DNA of 64,000 bases from Paenibacillus sp. JNUCC32 (GTDB lineage Bacteria > Bacillota > Bacilli > Paenibacillales > Paenibacillaceae). The stretch lies in NCBI RefSeq assembly GCF_014863545.1, contig NZ_CP062260.1:4535001-4599000 (forward strand). Direction: 5' to 3'. Every line of letters begins with the position of its first letter. The first letter of the stretch is position 1. The translations under genes and the position numbers were made by a program. The notes under the pieces are model-generated. The model did no database searches and had not been told where the DNA came from. It saw only the letters and a list, made by a program, of their open reading frames with translations. This document shows, one piece after another, positions 27,890 to 37,182 of the stretch.

Positions 27890-27932
27890 TGTGATTCCAA
27901 TCACTATGTCGGTTGTGGGAGCGAAGTATACT
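27890..27932 (+). promoter_or_regulatory. Fnr-type box and promoter of hcp
   Basis: TGTGATTCCAATCACT (27890-27905) fits TGTGA-N6-TCACA with one mismatch. TATACT at 27927-27932 is a good -10, placing the start near 27939 and the box centre (27897.5) at -41.5. The -35 position is filled by the box rather than by a consensus hexamer. Confidence 0.7.
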
Positions 27933-28007
27933 GTCTTCAACAGTCCAATTGCGAGGCTATCTTATACTGACCTTTCGACAAATAATCACGAAATTGGAGG
28001 AGAAATC

Positions 28008-29693
28008 ATGAATAACAACGCCCAAGAGACCTTACAGCATCAGCCGTCCATGTTCTGCTTTCAATGTCAGGAAGCATCCAAAGGAACAGGCTGCACCATT
28101 GTCGGCGTATGCGGCAAACCGCATGATGTGGCTAACCTGCAGGATTTGCTGATTTATCTGCTGAAAGGCATCTCTTTTCTCAGTCTGGATGTCCGCCTGC
28201 CGGAAGTGCTTGAACAGCGCGTATCGCTGTTTATGATGGACTCCTTGTTTGCAACGATTACGAACGCCAACTTTGACCGCGAGGTGTTTGTGGGAAGAAT
28301 CCGGGAAGCGATCGAGCTCCGCGGCGAGGTGCGCACCTATTATAACGAACAATATCCGGAAGGAACCGCCAATCTCCCTGATGCCGCCGTCTGGCAAGCG
28401 GATAACGAAGCTTCTTTTGATGAAAAAGCACGTACGGTGGGTGTCCTCTCGACCCGCAATGAAGACATCCGCTCGCTGCGCGAATTGATTACTTACGGCT
28501 TGAAGGGGATGGCTGCTTATACGTACCACGCGCTTCATCTGGAGAAGGATGATAACGAATTAAACCGTTTTATGCGCCGTGCGCTTGCCGCCACGCTTGA
28601 CGACAGCCTTGAAGTGCAGGATCTGGTAGCTTTAACGATGGAAACCGGGAAATACGGCGTAAACGCCATGGCGATGCTGGATGAAGCGAACACCTCGGTT
28701 TACGGAAATCCGGAAATTACGAAGGTCAATATCGGGGTAAGAAACCGGCCCGGCATTCTCATCAGCGGCCATGATCTGAAGGATTTGGAGGAGCTGCTGA
28801 AGCAGACGGAAGGAACCGGCGTGGACGTGTACACGCACAGTGAAATGCTGCCTGCCCACTATTATCCGGCATTCAAGAAATATGAGCATTTTGTAGGCAA
28901 TTACGGGAATGCCTGGTGGAAGCAGAATAGCGAATTCGCAGCCTTTAACGGACCGATATTAATGACGACCAACTGTATCGTTCCGCCGAAAGACAGTTAT
29001 AAGGACCGTATCTATACAACAGGCAACACGGGGTTTCCGGGTGTCCGCCATATTCCAGAAGGAAAAGACGGTGCTCCCAAAGACTTCTCCCTACTAATCG
29101 AGCAAGCGAAAGGATGCCCCGCCCCAACGGAGCTTGAAACGGGTGAGATCATCGGCGGTTTCGCTCATGCCGCTGTGATGAACGTGGCCGATCAAGTCGT
29201 CGATGCCGTGAAATCCGGGGCGATCCGCCGTTTCTTCGTCATGGCCGGCTGCGATGGACGGATGAAATCCCGCAGCTATTACACCGATTTTGCGGCTGAA
29301 CTTCCAACAGACACGGTCATTCTAACGGCAGGCTGTGCCAAATACAAATACAATAAACTGGATCTAGGCGAAATCGGCGGTATTCCGCGGGTCCTGGACG
29401 CTGGTCAATGCAATGATTCTTACTCCCTCGTCGTGATTGCATTGAAGCTGAAGGAAGTATTCGGCCTTGAGGATATTAATGATTTGCCGATTTCCTATAA
29501 CATTGCCTGGTATGAGCAAAAAGCGGTGATCGTGCTGCTTGCCCTGCTTTATCTTGGCGTTAAAAATATTCATCTGGGCCCTACGCTCCCTGCATTCCTG
29601 TCGCCTAACGTTGCCAAAGTCCTCGTGGAAAACTTCGGGATCGGCGGCATTACCAATGTGGAAGATGACATGAACATGTTCCTTGGTGCCTAA
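28008..29693 (+). CDS. hcp: Hydroxylamine reductase / hybrid-cluster protein
   Basis: A 561-residue cytoplasmic iron-sulfur protein. Hcp proteins reduce hydroxylamine and act in nitric oxide and nitrosative stress handling. The N-terminal cysteines are spaced C-x2-C-x8-C-x5-C ([20 protein letters not shown]), the [4Fe-4S] type found in anaerobes. Hybrid-cluster regions appear as [17 protein letters not shown] and [10 protein letters not shown]. The ATG at 28008 is preceded by GGAGGAG; an open frame further upstream runs through the Fnr box and is not translated. It is alone in its operon, with a 16-bp-stem terminator, and divergent from the ferredoxin oxidoreductase. Confidence 0.95.
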   Translation: MNNNAQETLQHQPSMFCFQCQEASKGTGCTIVGVCGKPHDVANLQDLLIYLLKGISFLSLDVRLPEVLEQRVSLFMMDSLFATITNANFDREVFVGRIREAIELRGEVRTYYNEQYPEGTANLPDAAVWQADNEASFDEKARTVGVLSTRNEDIRSLRELITYGLKGMAAYTYHALHLEKDDNELNRFMRRALAATLDDSLEVQDLVALTMETGKYGVNAMAMLDEANTSVYGNPEITKVNIGVRNRPGILISGHDLKDLEELLKQTEGTGVDVYTHSEMLPAHYYPAFKKYEHFVGNYGNAWWKQNSEFAAFNGPILMTTNCIVPPKDSYKDRIYTTGNTGFPGVRHIPEGKDGAPKDFSLLIEQAKGCPAPTELETGEIIGGFAHAAVMNVADQVVDAVKSGAIRRFFVMAGCDGRMKSRSYYTDFAAELPTDTVILTAGCAKYKYNKLDLGEIGGIPRVLDAGQCNDSYSLVVIALKLKEVFGLEDINDLPISYNIAWYEQKAVIVLLALLYLGVKNIHLGPTLPAFLSPNVAKVLVENFGIGGITNVEDDMNMFLGA

Positions 29694-29728
29694 GAAAAAG
29701 AATGCCCTCACCGGGCATTCTTTTTCTT
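29692..29728. terminator. Bidirectional terminator between hcp and MFS gene
   Basis: A perfect 16-bp stem (29692-29707 with 29713-29728), AAGAAAAAGAATGCCC, has A and T runs as part of the stem itself. It begins in the hcp stop codon and can end transcripts from both sides. Confidence 0.95.
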
Positions 29729-29759
29729 AGATTCAGTAATTGTGGAGGATGAGTGCACA

Positions 29760-30947
29760 TCAGCCGCGTTGAACAGATAGCATACTTCTCAATCGACTTC
29801 CCGTGAAAATGCTGCTCACTAGCAGTACGAATCCGCCAAACAGATAGGGCAAGTTAAAGTGGACTTCAAACAAAATACCTGCCAGCATCGGTCCAAATAT
29901 CGTACCGAGACTCGTATAAGCGTTATTCATCCCTGCAACAAATCCCTGTTCATCCCCGGCCACTCTGGACAGCAGCGTATTGATCGTGGGACGCAATATA
30001 TTATTGAACGTAAAGAACAACATCGTGACTACCATGACATAGTAGAAATGGCCTGAGAATAATAGGAATACAAGCGATACTGCCGATAACAATAGCATGG
30101 CAACGATGATTCGTTTTTCTCCGAATCGTTGTGTGATCCGGTCGGTGAACAACAGTTGGTTCAACGTACCGATGAGTGAACATACGGTAAGCAACATAGC
30201 GATCTGACGTGTCGTGAATCCGTAGACTTGTACGACAAAAAGCGGGAAAATCGCTTCAAAATGCGTTAAACCGAAGGTCATGGCGAACACAATGAGCAAC
30301 AGGACAAAATAGCGAGACCGAACCGAAAGCACGATTTGCCGGAATACATTCTCGCTCTTCTCCTTCACTTGACGACGCATCCGGCGAAGGTCCGCCGACA
30401 GCGATTCAGGCAATCCCCATAGACTGCAAACCATGGCCAGCAGCCCTACGCATGCGGATACATAGAAGGGCATCTTGATGCCCCATTCCGCAAGCAATCC
30501 GCCGACACCCGGTCCAATAATAAACCCGGATGTCATCGACGCACCTAACCATGACATGGCCTTGCTGCGCTGCTCATCTGCTGTAATGTCGGCAATATAA
30601 GCAATGATGGACGGGATTAAGGCTGCTGAGCCTACTCCGCCAATCAACCGTGATACGAATAATAAAGTTAGATCGCCCGCGAACGCTGCGAGCAAGTTGG
30701 AGATGGCAAACAAGATCAAACCTATGATAATCATGGGTTTACGGCCATATCGATCTGACAAATTACCTGCAAGGGGTGAGAACAGAAATTGGGTCAAGCC
30801 GAAGCAGGAGACCAAATAGCCCGCGGCCTGTCCGTTTGCTCTAAACTGCTCAAGAAGTTCCGGTATGATCGGAATGACAAGACCCATACTTAGATTAGCG
30901 AGAAACATGTTGAGCAGTAGTAATGGAAACGCTGACTTCTTTAACAT
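29760..30947 (-). CDS. MFS multidrug efflux transporter (DHA1, NorA/Bmr-like)
   Basis: A 395-residue pump with about 12 spans. Motif A is GNLSDRYGRKPMII between spans 2 and 3, and the antiporter motif C is GFIIGPGVGGLL in span 5. Both are hallmarks of proton-coupled drug exporters such as NorA, Bmr and TetA-type proteins. The opening LLLNMFLANLSMGLVIPIIP is typical. It is transcribed alone and ends at the shared terminator. No regulator gene is adjacent. The substrate range is unknown. Confidence 0.88.
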   Translation of the reverse strand: MLKKSAFPLLLLNMFLANLSMGLVIPIIPELLEQFRANGQAAGYLVSCFGLTQFLFSPLAGNLSDRYGRKPMIIIGLILFAISNLLAAFAGDLTLLFVSRLIGGVGSAALIPSIIAYIADITADEQRSKAMSWLGASMTSGFIIGPGVGGLLAEWGIKMPFYVSACVGLLAMVCSLWGLPESLSADLRRMRRQVKEKSENVFRQIVLSVRSRYFVLLLIVFAMTFGLTHFEAIFPLFVVQVYGFTTRQIAMLLTVCSLIGTLNQLLFTDRITQRFGEKRIIVAMLLLSAVSLVFLLFSGHFYYVMVVTMLFFTFNNILRPTINTLLSRVAGDEQGFVAGMNNAYTSLGTIFGPMLAGILFEVHFNLPYLFGGFVLLVSSIFTGSRLRSMLSVQRG

Positions 30948-31174
30948 TTAGGACCACCTATTTCGAATGGATAAAAACCATGAATCGGAAACTGAATAAC
31001 AGTCCCCCCTCAATCTGCATTTGTATATGTTAGCATGCGGCTATCTATATTAAAAATATAAAAAACATATAAGGGATGAATCTTTTTGATATACATTGTG
31101 GTTGCTCTTGTATAATTCTTACGGCGACCGACATATCAAGTTCAGAAAATCGTTTTTTTGAAAAGTATCTACAT

Positions 31175-31220
31175 TATAAAAAAGAGAACGCCCCTGAAGT
31201 TGAAGGGGCGTAGTTCTCTT
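31175..31220 (-). terminator. Second (distal) terminator
   Basis: AAGAGAAC-TA-CGCCCCT pairs with AGGGGCG-TTCTCTT and is followed by TTTTTTATAATG on the minus strand. It lies beyond the first terminator and may catch read-through. Confidence 0.7.
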
Positions 31221-31410
31221 GATTCATGGATTCATGTGATGATCCGGCACTAAATGGGCTTAGTTTTGACAAAAGAATACTACCTGTCGCATCTCATCTA
31301 TTCCTTTGCGAACCTTTAATATTAGGCACTCCACATGGGACGAATACTTACTATTGATAGAAGGTTTTCCCTCGATCTTTCCTCGATCTTTCTTCGAAAA
31401 AAACCTGATA

Positions 31411-31467
31411 AAGAAAAAAGGACATGGGTTATGCAAGCAATAATCTGCTTGGTAACTCATGCCCTTT
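31411..31467 (-). terminator. Terminator of the lysozyme-like gene
   Basis: A long interrupted hairpin (31418-31440 with 31446-31467) is followed on the minus strand by TTTTTTCTTT, about 80 bases past the stop codon. Confidence 0.8.
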
Positions 31468-31547
31468 CAAATTAAATAAGCCGCTTCCACTCGACAAGAA
31501 TATCCTTCCACGTCGCTATTTTTCAATTTACCTATCGATGTAACACC

Positions 31548-32564
31548 TTAATTCTTACCACCATAGCCCTTGTAAGTAGCGTAAACTGCATCTGCATATT
31601 GATCTGCCAGAATAGGACGCCCATAAGAATCCGTAGCTCCCGGATACCAGTTATCTCCACCGTTGTAGTGTAATAATCCATTGTAGATATTTCCGAACTT
31701 CGTAATCTTCTCATTTAAAATCAACGCGCCCAGATATACCTGATCTTGTTCACTGCTATGATTATACGCACGGCCAAATTTTGAGCTGAATTGAGATAAA
31801 TACGCATTGCGTGTGTTTGGTTCTACCTGCATTAAACCGTCGCCGGCCGATGGACTACCTGGTAAACCTGCTCCAAAGCTGCTTTCCTTTTTGATAACAG
31901 CACTTAGCAATAAAGCAAAATCTCCGCCTTTCCCATAGGCATTGTCCGCATTCATAACATATGTCCATATATGGCTTGGAACCTCGGCAGGCTTAGTTAC
32001 TGTAGGAGGTGGTGAACCCGTATAAATCTTGACCGATGACATTTTATCATTGATCGTGCTGCCAACCCAGGAAGAATCTGAAGTAAAGGTCCACTTAGTT
32101 CCTCCAAAATTATCATTCTCATATACTTCAACCGTCCAACCGCTTGGAACCTTAAGAGACGACATCCAGTCATTCGGAATTCCGTTTGCGTTCAACTGAG
32201 ACAGTGTATAATTGCCTATCCCGAGTGTCACTGCTTTTCCTCCATAGTTTATATCTGCATAGAATGTTACTCCGTTCGTTGTCGGTGGTGTCGTTGGTGG
32301 CGTAGTTCCGCCGCTACCGCCTTTCTGCCATAAAGCAGGGACATTGGACGGTTCCCAACCTACTTGAGAAGTATGTGCCTGAAGACAGGTATAAGTGCTT
32401 CCACTATAGGTTACTGTGTCATTTACTGCATATGCGGTATTTGGAGCCCATGCCCCTCTAGCGGCTGCGTTTACTGACGGTAAGGCTGCGCAAAATGTGG
32501 ATAGAAATATTGCTAAAACCACCAAAAGTGATAAGGGCTTAAAAGAAAACCTTTTATTAGTCAT
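31548..32564 (-). CDS. Secreted CBM / beta-gamma-crystallin / lysozyme-like transglycosylase
   Basis: A 338-residue exported protein. The signal peptide runs to about residue 34 (SVNAA). Next is a chitin-type CBM5/12 module (about 36-80: WAPNTAYAVNDTVTYSGSTY) and a PT-rich linker (82-95). A two-motif beta/gamma-crystallin domain follows (about 96-185: VTFYADINYGG and VEVYENDNFGG). The C-terminal part (about 195-338) is goose-lysozyme/SLT-like: AVIKKESSFG contains the likely catalytic Glu, followed by GDGLMQVEPNT and LLHYNGG. It probably cleaves peptidoglycan or a chitin-like polymer outside the cell. AAGGAGG lies 6 bases before ATG 32564. The crystallin module may bind calcium. Confidence 0.85.
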   Translation of the reverse strand: MTNKRFSFKPLSLLVVLAIFLSTFCAALPSVNAAARGAWAPNTAYAVNDTVTYSGSTYTCLQAHTSQVGWEPSNVPALWQKGGSGGTTPPTTPPTTNGVTFYADINYGGKAVTLGIGNYTLSQLNANGIPNDWMSSLKVPSGWTVEVYENDNFGGTKWTFTSDSSWVGSTINDKMSSVKIYTGSPPPTVTKPAEVPSHIWTYVMNADNAYGKGGDFALLLSAVIKKESSFGAGLPGSPSAGDGLMQVEPNTRNAYLSQFSSKFGRAYNHSSEQDQVYLGALILNEKITKFGNIYNGLLHYNGGDNWYPGATDSYGRPILADQYADAVYATYKGYGGKN

Positions 32565-32965
32565 TTTCAAACCTCCTTGTTTCTTTATTTATCTGTAGCG
32601 CTTACATGAGACATGCCACAGGTTTTTGCTGTACTATTATCTTACTTTATTTCCATTTTCTAAATTAATTCCGCAATTTTTAATGTAGGAGTATGTGAAA
32701 ATCGGGACCCAAATCGCAATTAATGTCGTGCTAAACAGAAGAAAGACTATGAAAAAAGAAGGGGGGAAGGGGGTCGAGTAAATAAGTAAAAAAATTTCGA
32801 GAAAATGCGTGAGAAAACAAGGGATTTGACGAGTTGAAGCTCCTCCCTGATTCAATAAAAAAACCGAGGAAAAACAGGAGTGGATACCTGAATTTCGCCC
32901 GGCTTGTAACACAACTTTAGGCTTTAACACGACTTTATAGGCTTTGAGATGACTTTAATTGCGTT
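32565..32965. other. Intergenic region
   Basis: About 400 AT-rich bases between the lysozyme-like gene and rlmCD. A 97-codon minus-strand frame (32637-32930) rich in Phe and Leu has no usable ribosome site and is not counted. Nothing else was recognised. Confidence 0.5.
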
Positions 32966-34537
32966 CTACACCTGACGCACTAACACCGCCACACTCTCCA
33001 CATGCACCGTATGCGGGAACATATCCACCGGCGTGACCTCCACCGTCCGATACCCTCCATCTTCTAGCACCCTCAAATCCCTTGCCAGCGTGGACGGATT
33101 ACAGCTCACATACACCACCCGTTCAGGCTTCATCTCAAGAATCGTCTTTAGCAGTCGCGGATCGCACCCTTTACGCGGAGGATCGACCACGATGACGTCC
33201 GCCTGGATGCCCTGTTCTTTCCAGCGTGGAATCACATCCTCTGATGCACCAACCTCGAACTCCACATGCTTCATACCATTGAGCTCGGCATTGGCACGCG
33301 CATCCTCGATCGCTTCCTTCACGATTTCGACCCCATACACCTTCTTGGCATGTTGGGCCAAGAACAGGGATATCGTCCCGATGCCGCAATACGCATCGAT
33401 CACGGTCTCCTCCCCGGTTAATCCGGCATACTCCACCGTTTTACCATACAATACTTCTGTCTGAGCCGGGTTCACCTGATAGAAGGAACGCGCGGAAATC
33501 GCGAACTTCACATCGCCGATATAGTCATGAATGACCTCACGCCCCCACAGGACGCGGGTCACATCCCCAAAAATAACGTTCGTTTTGCGTGTGTTCACGT
33601 TCTGGCAGATGCTCACCACAGCCGGGAGCTCCTCACGGATGGCAGAGATCCACTCGTTGACACGTGGAATCCGCTCGCCATTGGTTACGATCACAATCAT
33701 CATCTCTCGGGTAGCAAATCCGATCTTCACCACGACATGGCGAAGCAAGCCCTGACCTGTCTCTTCATTGTAGGCGGTGATGCCTAGCTTCCGCCCGATG
33801 GCTTTGACGCGGCTGACGACCTCGTCGTTCTGCTCATGCTGGATGAGGCACGTCTCCATATCCACGATCCGATGGCTGCCCCGGGCGTAGAAGCCGCCGA
33901 CCAGGCCGCCTTCCGTTACGCCGATAGGCACCTGGGACTTGTTGCGGTAGCGCCAAGGCTCGCTCATGCCCAGTGTCGGACGTACGAGGATCCCTTCTTG
34001 ATCTGAATCAACGCCGGACACGGCAGGATTCGCCCCGTTGGTTTCAGAAATCTCATTGTCCACTCCACCATCTGTGCCACTCCGCTCGTTGCCCACACGC
34101 GTCTCTCCAGCACCTGCCGCCTCTCTCACCACCCGCAGCTTCCCGATCCGCTCCAGGTTGTCCACCACCAGCTGGCGCTTCCACTCCAGCTGACCGGCAT
34201 AACTCATATGCTGCAGCTGGCAGCCGCCGCATTGGTCGTAGATCGGGCATGGGGCTGCAATGCGGTTCGGGCTCTGCTCAACCAGCTCCAGCAGCTTGGC
34301 ATAGCCATACTGCTTCTTGGTCTTGAGCACCTTCACCCGTGCCTTCTCGCCCGGCAGGGCGCCCTGAACGAACAAGGTGTAGCCGTCGGCACGGCCGACC
34401 CCTTCCCCGTCATGGTTCATTCCTATAATATCGATCACGACCTCGTCGTTCTTGGCCACCGGCAGGTCCAAGAGGGCCGCCGAAGCCGCTGGCTTGCCGC
34501 TGCGGCGCGTGCCGCTTCCCTTGCGGTTCTTCTTCAT
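32966..34537 (-). CDS. rlmCD: 23S rRNA (uracil-C5)-methyltransferase RlmCD/RumA family
   Basis: A 523-residue SAM-dependent RNA methyltransferase. A basic tail is followed by a TRAM domain (about 30-90), an iron-sulfur cluster motif CPIYDQCGGCQLQH (about 97-110), and the catalytic domain with VIDAYCGIGTISLFLA (SAM) and VYVSCNPSTLARDL (nucleophile Cys). In Gram-positive bacteria one such enzyme methylates both U747 and U1939. Residues about 140-182 form a polar low-complexity insert absent from typical members. The gene follows dagK, as yefA follows yerQ in Bacillus subtilis, but a terminator lies between them. Confidence 0.92.
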   Translation of the reverse strand: MKKNRKGSGTRRSGKPAASAALLDLPVAKNDEVVIDIIGMNHDGEGVGRADGYTLFVQGALPGEKARVKVLKTKKQYGYAKLLELVEQSPNRIAAPCPIYDQCGGCQLQHMSYAGQLEWKRQLVVDNLERIGKLRVVREAAGAGETRVGNERSGTDGGVDNEISETNGANPAVSGVDSDQEGILVRPTLGMSEPWRYRNKSQVPIGVTEGGLVGGFYARGSHRIVDMETCLIQHEQNDEVVSRVKAIGRKLGITAYNEETGQGLLRHVVVKIGFATREMMIVIVTNGERIPRVNEWISAIREELPAVVSICQNVNTRKTNVIFGDVTRVLWGREVIHDYIGDVKFAISARSFYQVNPAQTEVLYGKTVEYAGLTGEETVIDAYCGIGTISLFLAQHAKKVYGVEIVKEAIEDARANAELNGMKHVEFEVGASEDVIPRWKEQGIQADVIVVDPPRKGCDPRLLKTILEMKPERVVYVSCNPSTLARDLRVLEDGGYRTVEVTPVDMFPHTVHVESVAVLVRQV

Positions 34538-34650
34538 GATGTGCTGTTCACTTCTTTCCGTTCAACTTGTCCCTTACCACTCTATATTCCCAATCGGAAC
34601 ACCATCCATAATCAAAGCGGATGATCTTCCGTTAACCTTCATTCGCTTAA

Positions 34651-34678
34651 ACAACAAAAAGCTCCCCCAAGGGAGCTT
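34651..34678 (-). terminator. Terminator downstream of dagK operon
   Basis: AAGCTCCC / GGGAGCTT hairpin with a TTGG loop and TTTTTGTTGTTT tail on the minus strand. It is about 250 bases after dagK. The bases between (34680-34931) hold no supported gene. Confidence 0.8.
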
Positions 34679-34931
34679 AGCGCACAAGCTCACGTCCATC
34701 ATTATACGGGAGCCTCGTATGTTATTCAATCCATTCAGCCTGCAAATCCAATCATTTACTTACAAGAGCCTGGAGCCTAAGCGGCGATCCTCGGCCTGTT
34801 CCATCTCGTTCCATGGCCCATCGCCATAATCGCCTATCCATCGCTAATGCGGTCAGTCCCCGCTGAGCCATCGGCAGCAACCATTACGGTTTACGCGCCC
34901 CATGCCTTCCGCATCTCTACCATCCACCATC

Positions 34932-35813
34932 TCAGCCAAAAATCCGCAAATGCTGCGGCAGAACGCGGAACGTGCCCGGCAGAACGCCGCCGAACTCGCC
35001 GTCCAGGTTCAGCTGAACCGGTCCCGGAGAGACGACCTCCATATAGTCGGTGCGGAAATGCACGACTCGCTTGTCGTTGATATGCTCGCCGCGAAGAGCT
35101 AGCGTAGCCACGCGCACGAACTCCGCCAGATTGCACTTGCGCAGCGCAATGACGTCGAACAAGCCGTCGTCGATGCTCGCGCCCGGCGCGATTTTGTCGA
35201 AGCCGCCAACCGAGTTGCTGTTCGCAATGAGGAACACCATGAATTCGTCATGGATCGCCGGATGACCGCTGGCGTTGATGATGAGCTCCTGCGGCGTCAG
35301 GCTGACCATTTTCTCGATCCCCTTCAAATAATACGCCAGCTGCCCGATCATCGTCTTCAGCTTGCTGGGCACCTCGTACGTGAGCTCGGTGAGCGTACCG
35401 CCGCCCGCGATATTGATGAAGTAGCGATCATTCGCTTTGCCCACGTCAATCGGACGCGTCTCGCCCCGAATCACCAGATCGCAATACTCCTCCCAGTTCT
35501 TCGAGATGCCGAGCGCCCGCGCAAAATCGTTCGTGGTCCCCAGCGGGAATATGCCCAGCGGCGGGAGGTTATCCCTGCCGGCCATCCCGTTGATGACCTC
35601 ATTGAGCGTGCCGTCTCCGCCGGCCGCGATCACAAGATCGTACCCGCGCTCCACGGCATCCGCCGCTTCGCGAGTCGCATCCCCCTCTCCGGTCGTTGCA
35701 TGACAGGAGGTTTCGATGCCAGCACTGTCCAGACGGTGCAATATATCAGCAAGCCGACGCTTCATTTCCTCCCGGCCGGAGGTTGGGTTATAGATTAACC
35801 TTGCATTTCTCAT
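34932..35813 (-). CDS. dagK: Diacylglycerol/lipid kinase (DagK/DgkB family)
   Basis: A 293-residue soluble kinase that phosphorylates diacylglycerol for recycling into phospholipid, needed during lipoteichoic acid synthesis. The nucleotide-binding AAGGDGTLNEVING and the PLGTTNDFARAL motif are intact, and IDDGLFDVIAL is in the C-terminal domain. It follows cbiX by 18 bases, so it is the third gene of a yerC-cbiX-dagK operon. Confidence 0.93.
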   Translation of the reverse strand: MRNARLIYNPTSGREEMKRRLADILHRLDSAGIETSCHATTGEGDATREAADAVERGYDLVIAAGGDGTLNEVINGMAGRDNLPPLGIFPLGTTNDFARALGISKNWEEYCDLVIRGETRPIDVGKANDRYFINIAGGGTLTELTYEVPSKLKTMIGQLAYYLKGIEKMVSLTPQELIINASGHPAIHDEFMVFLIANSNSVGGFDKIAPGASIDDGLFDVIALRKCNLAEFVRVATLALRGEHINDKRVVHFRTDYMEVVSPGPVQLNLDGEFGGVLPGTFRVLPQHLRIFG

Positions 35814-35831
35814 TAACGATACGCCACCTAC

Positions 35832-36596
35832 TTATGATTTCAAGGATTGAAGAAGACGTTTGGCCTGCGACTCCATCCACTGCGGCAGCAGCGGATGCGG
35901 AAGCAAGGTTCTGCCGGAATACCGGCATTCCAGCCCCTGAAGCCGATCGGGTATTACCTTCTCCGTAAAATACCCCTCACTCAAAAAAAGCGGAGCTACG
36001 ATCACATCGCAGCCGCGCTCCATCCATGCTGTCACCTTGTCCCGCACATCGCCGGGACTGAGTAAGGCATAATCCGCGCCGGTTCCGCTTACCTCGCTAA
36101 CTCGCTGTGCCAAAGAGTTAATACCCTTTTCCCAGCGGCTGCGAAACAGATCATGCCTGCTGCCGTGTCCGACGAGGAGAATGACCTCCTTCGCCGGGTT
36201 CGCGGACAACTCTTTCACCTTATCCCATACCATAGCCGCAATCTCGGGATCGTCGTCCATCGGCGTACCGAAATGAACCCGGGACCGAACCCGAAACGGC
36301 GCCAGGTCCGTCTCCATGTCCGGAACGGCCTTCGCTCCTATAGCATAAGCTATTTCGTCGACATGTGTGCTGCCGGACGAGACAAATAGAGGAATGACCA
36401 CAATGTCGGTGACACCCTGGTCTTCCAAGGCCGTGATGCCGTCCTGAATCAGACGGCCCTCTACCAATTCCAGGTACGAAGATACGACCGGTATATCCAT
36501 ACGGGATGCCAATTCGTGGACGGCCTCGTCCACAAGCGACACCCATTTCCGTTCACGTGAGCCATGACTGATGACCAGCACACCCGGCTTCGTCAT
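35832..36596 (-). CDS. cbiX: Sirohydrochlorin chelatase, two-domain CbiX/SirB family
   Basis: A 254-residue protein made of two similar halves. The first starts LVISHGSRERK and the second LLVGHGSRHDLF; these histidines bind the metal. CbiX and SirB insert cobalt or iron into sirohydrochlorin for cobalamin or siroheme. No other tetrapyrrole gene is nearby, so the metal cannot be told. It lies between yerC and dagK with 3 and 18 bases of spacing. Confidence 0.85.
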   Translation of the reverse strand: MTKPGVLVISHGSRERKWVSLVDEAVHELASRMDIPVVSSYLELVEGRLIQDGITALEDQGVTDIVVIPLFVSSGSTHVDEIAYAIGAKAVPDMETDLAPFRVRSRVHFGTPMDDDPEIAAMVWDKVKELSANPAKEVILLVGHGSRHDLFRSRWEKGINSLAQRVSEVSGTGADYALLSPGDVRDKVTAWMERGCDVIVAPLFLSEGYFTEKVIPDRLQGLECRYSGRTLLPHPLLPQWMESQAKRLLQSLKS

Positions 36597-36599
36597 GAA

Positions 36600-36890
36600 T
36601 TAACGTCCCAGACGCTCCAGCGTCATTTTGTAACCGTCATTGCCGTAGTTCAGACAGCGCTTCACGCGCGAGATCGTGGCGGTGCTGGCACCCGTTTCTG
36701 CTTCAATCTGGTTGTATGTGCATCCCTTGCCCAGCATGCGCGCCACTTCCAGCCGCTGCGACAAGGATTGAATTTCGTTCACGGTACAGAGATCGTCGAA
36801 GAATACATAACATTCCTCCACGCTGTCCAGGGTTAATATCGCTTCGAATAATTGATCGATGCTTTTATCATTTAGCTTCTTTAATTGCAC
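36600..36890 (-). CDS. yerC: YerC/YecD family TrpR-like regulator
   Basis: A 96-residue helix-turn-helix protein related to TrpR. The DNA-binding part reads RLEVARMLGKG and TYNQIEAETGASTATISRVK, followed by RCLNYGNDGY. It closely resembles Bacillus YerC over its whole length. I place the start at GTG 36890 (VQLKKLNDKS), which matches the family N-terminus; an upstream extension in frame is not supported. It is the first gene of the operon with cbiX and dagK. Confidence 0.85.
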   Translation of the reverse strand: MQLKKLNDKSIDQLFEAILTLDSVEECYVFFDDLCTVNEIQSLSQRLEVARMLGKGCTYNQIEAETGASTATISRVKRCLNYGNDGYKMTLERLGR

Positions 36891-37182
36891 TGGATGATCA
36901 TCCCCTATTGTTACTGTGTGTATAACACTCGCACTCCCATTGTACCCGAGCGGATATAGTATTTTCAAGCATTAACGATTTCACGCACTACAGGACGACC
37001 ACCCCTTAGGGGGACTCATCCCGCATAAACGCTCTCATTCACGTCCGAAAGAGGCGCGCTAAAATCTTCCTGGGCCATCGCCCGATTCCGCTCCTATCCC
37101 GAAAATCGGGACATCCGCCTAAACCCATTGCCCGCCCGTATCATACAGTATAGTATCTTAACTCAAAAAGGAAAGTGATATC

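Larger units (their letters stand above)
30948..31547. other. Intergenic region with two terminators
   Basis: About 600 AT-rich bases between the MFS gene and the secreted lysozyme-like gene. Two hairpins are the only clear features. A 66-codon frame at 31260-31460 begins inside one of them and is discounted. Confidence 0.6.

Noticed and set aside
31260..31460. 66-codon minus-strand frame
   Set aside because: Its start codon lies inside the terminator hairpin of the lysozyme-like gene.
32637..32930. 97-codon hydrophobic frame
   Set aside because: AT-rich gap, no ribosome site, Phe/Leu content as expected by chance in such sequence.
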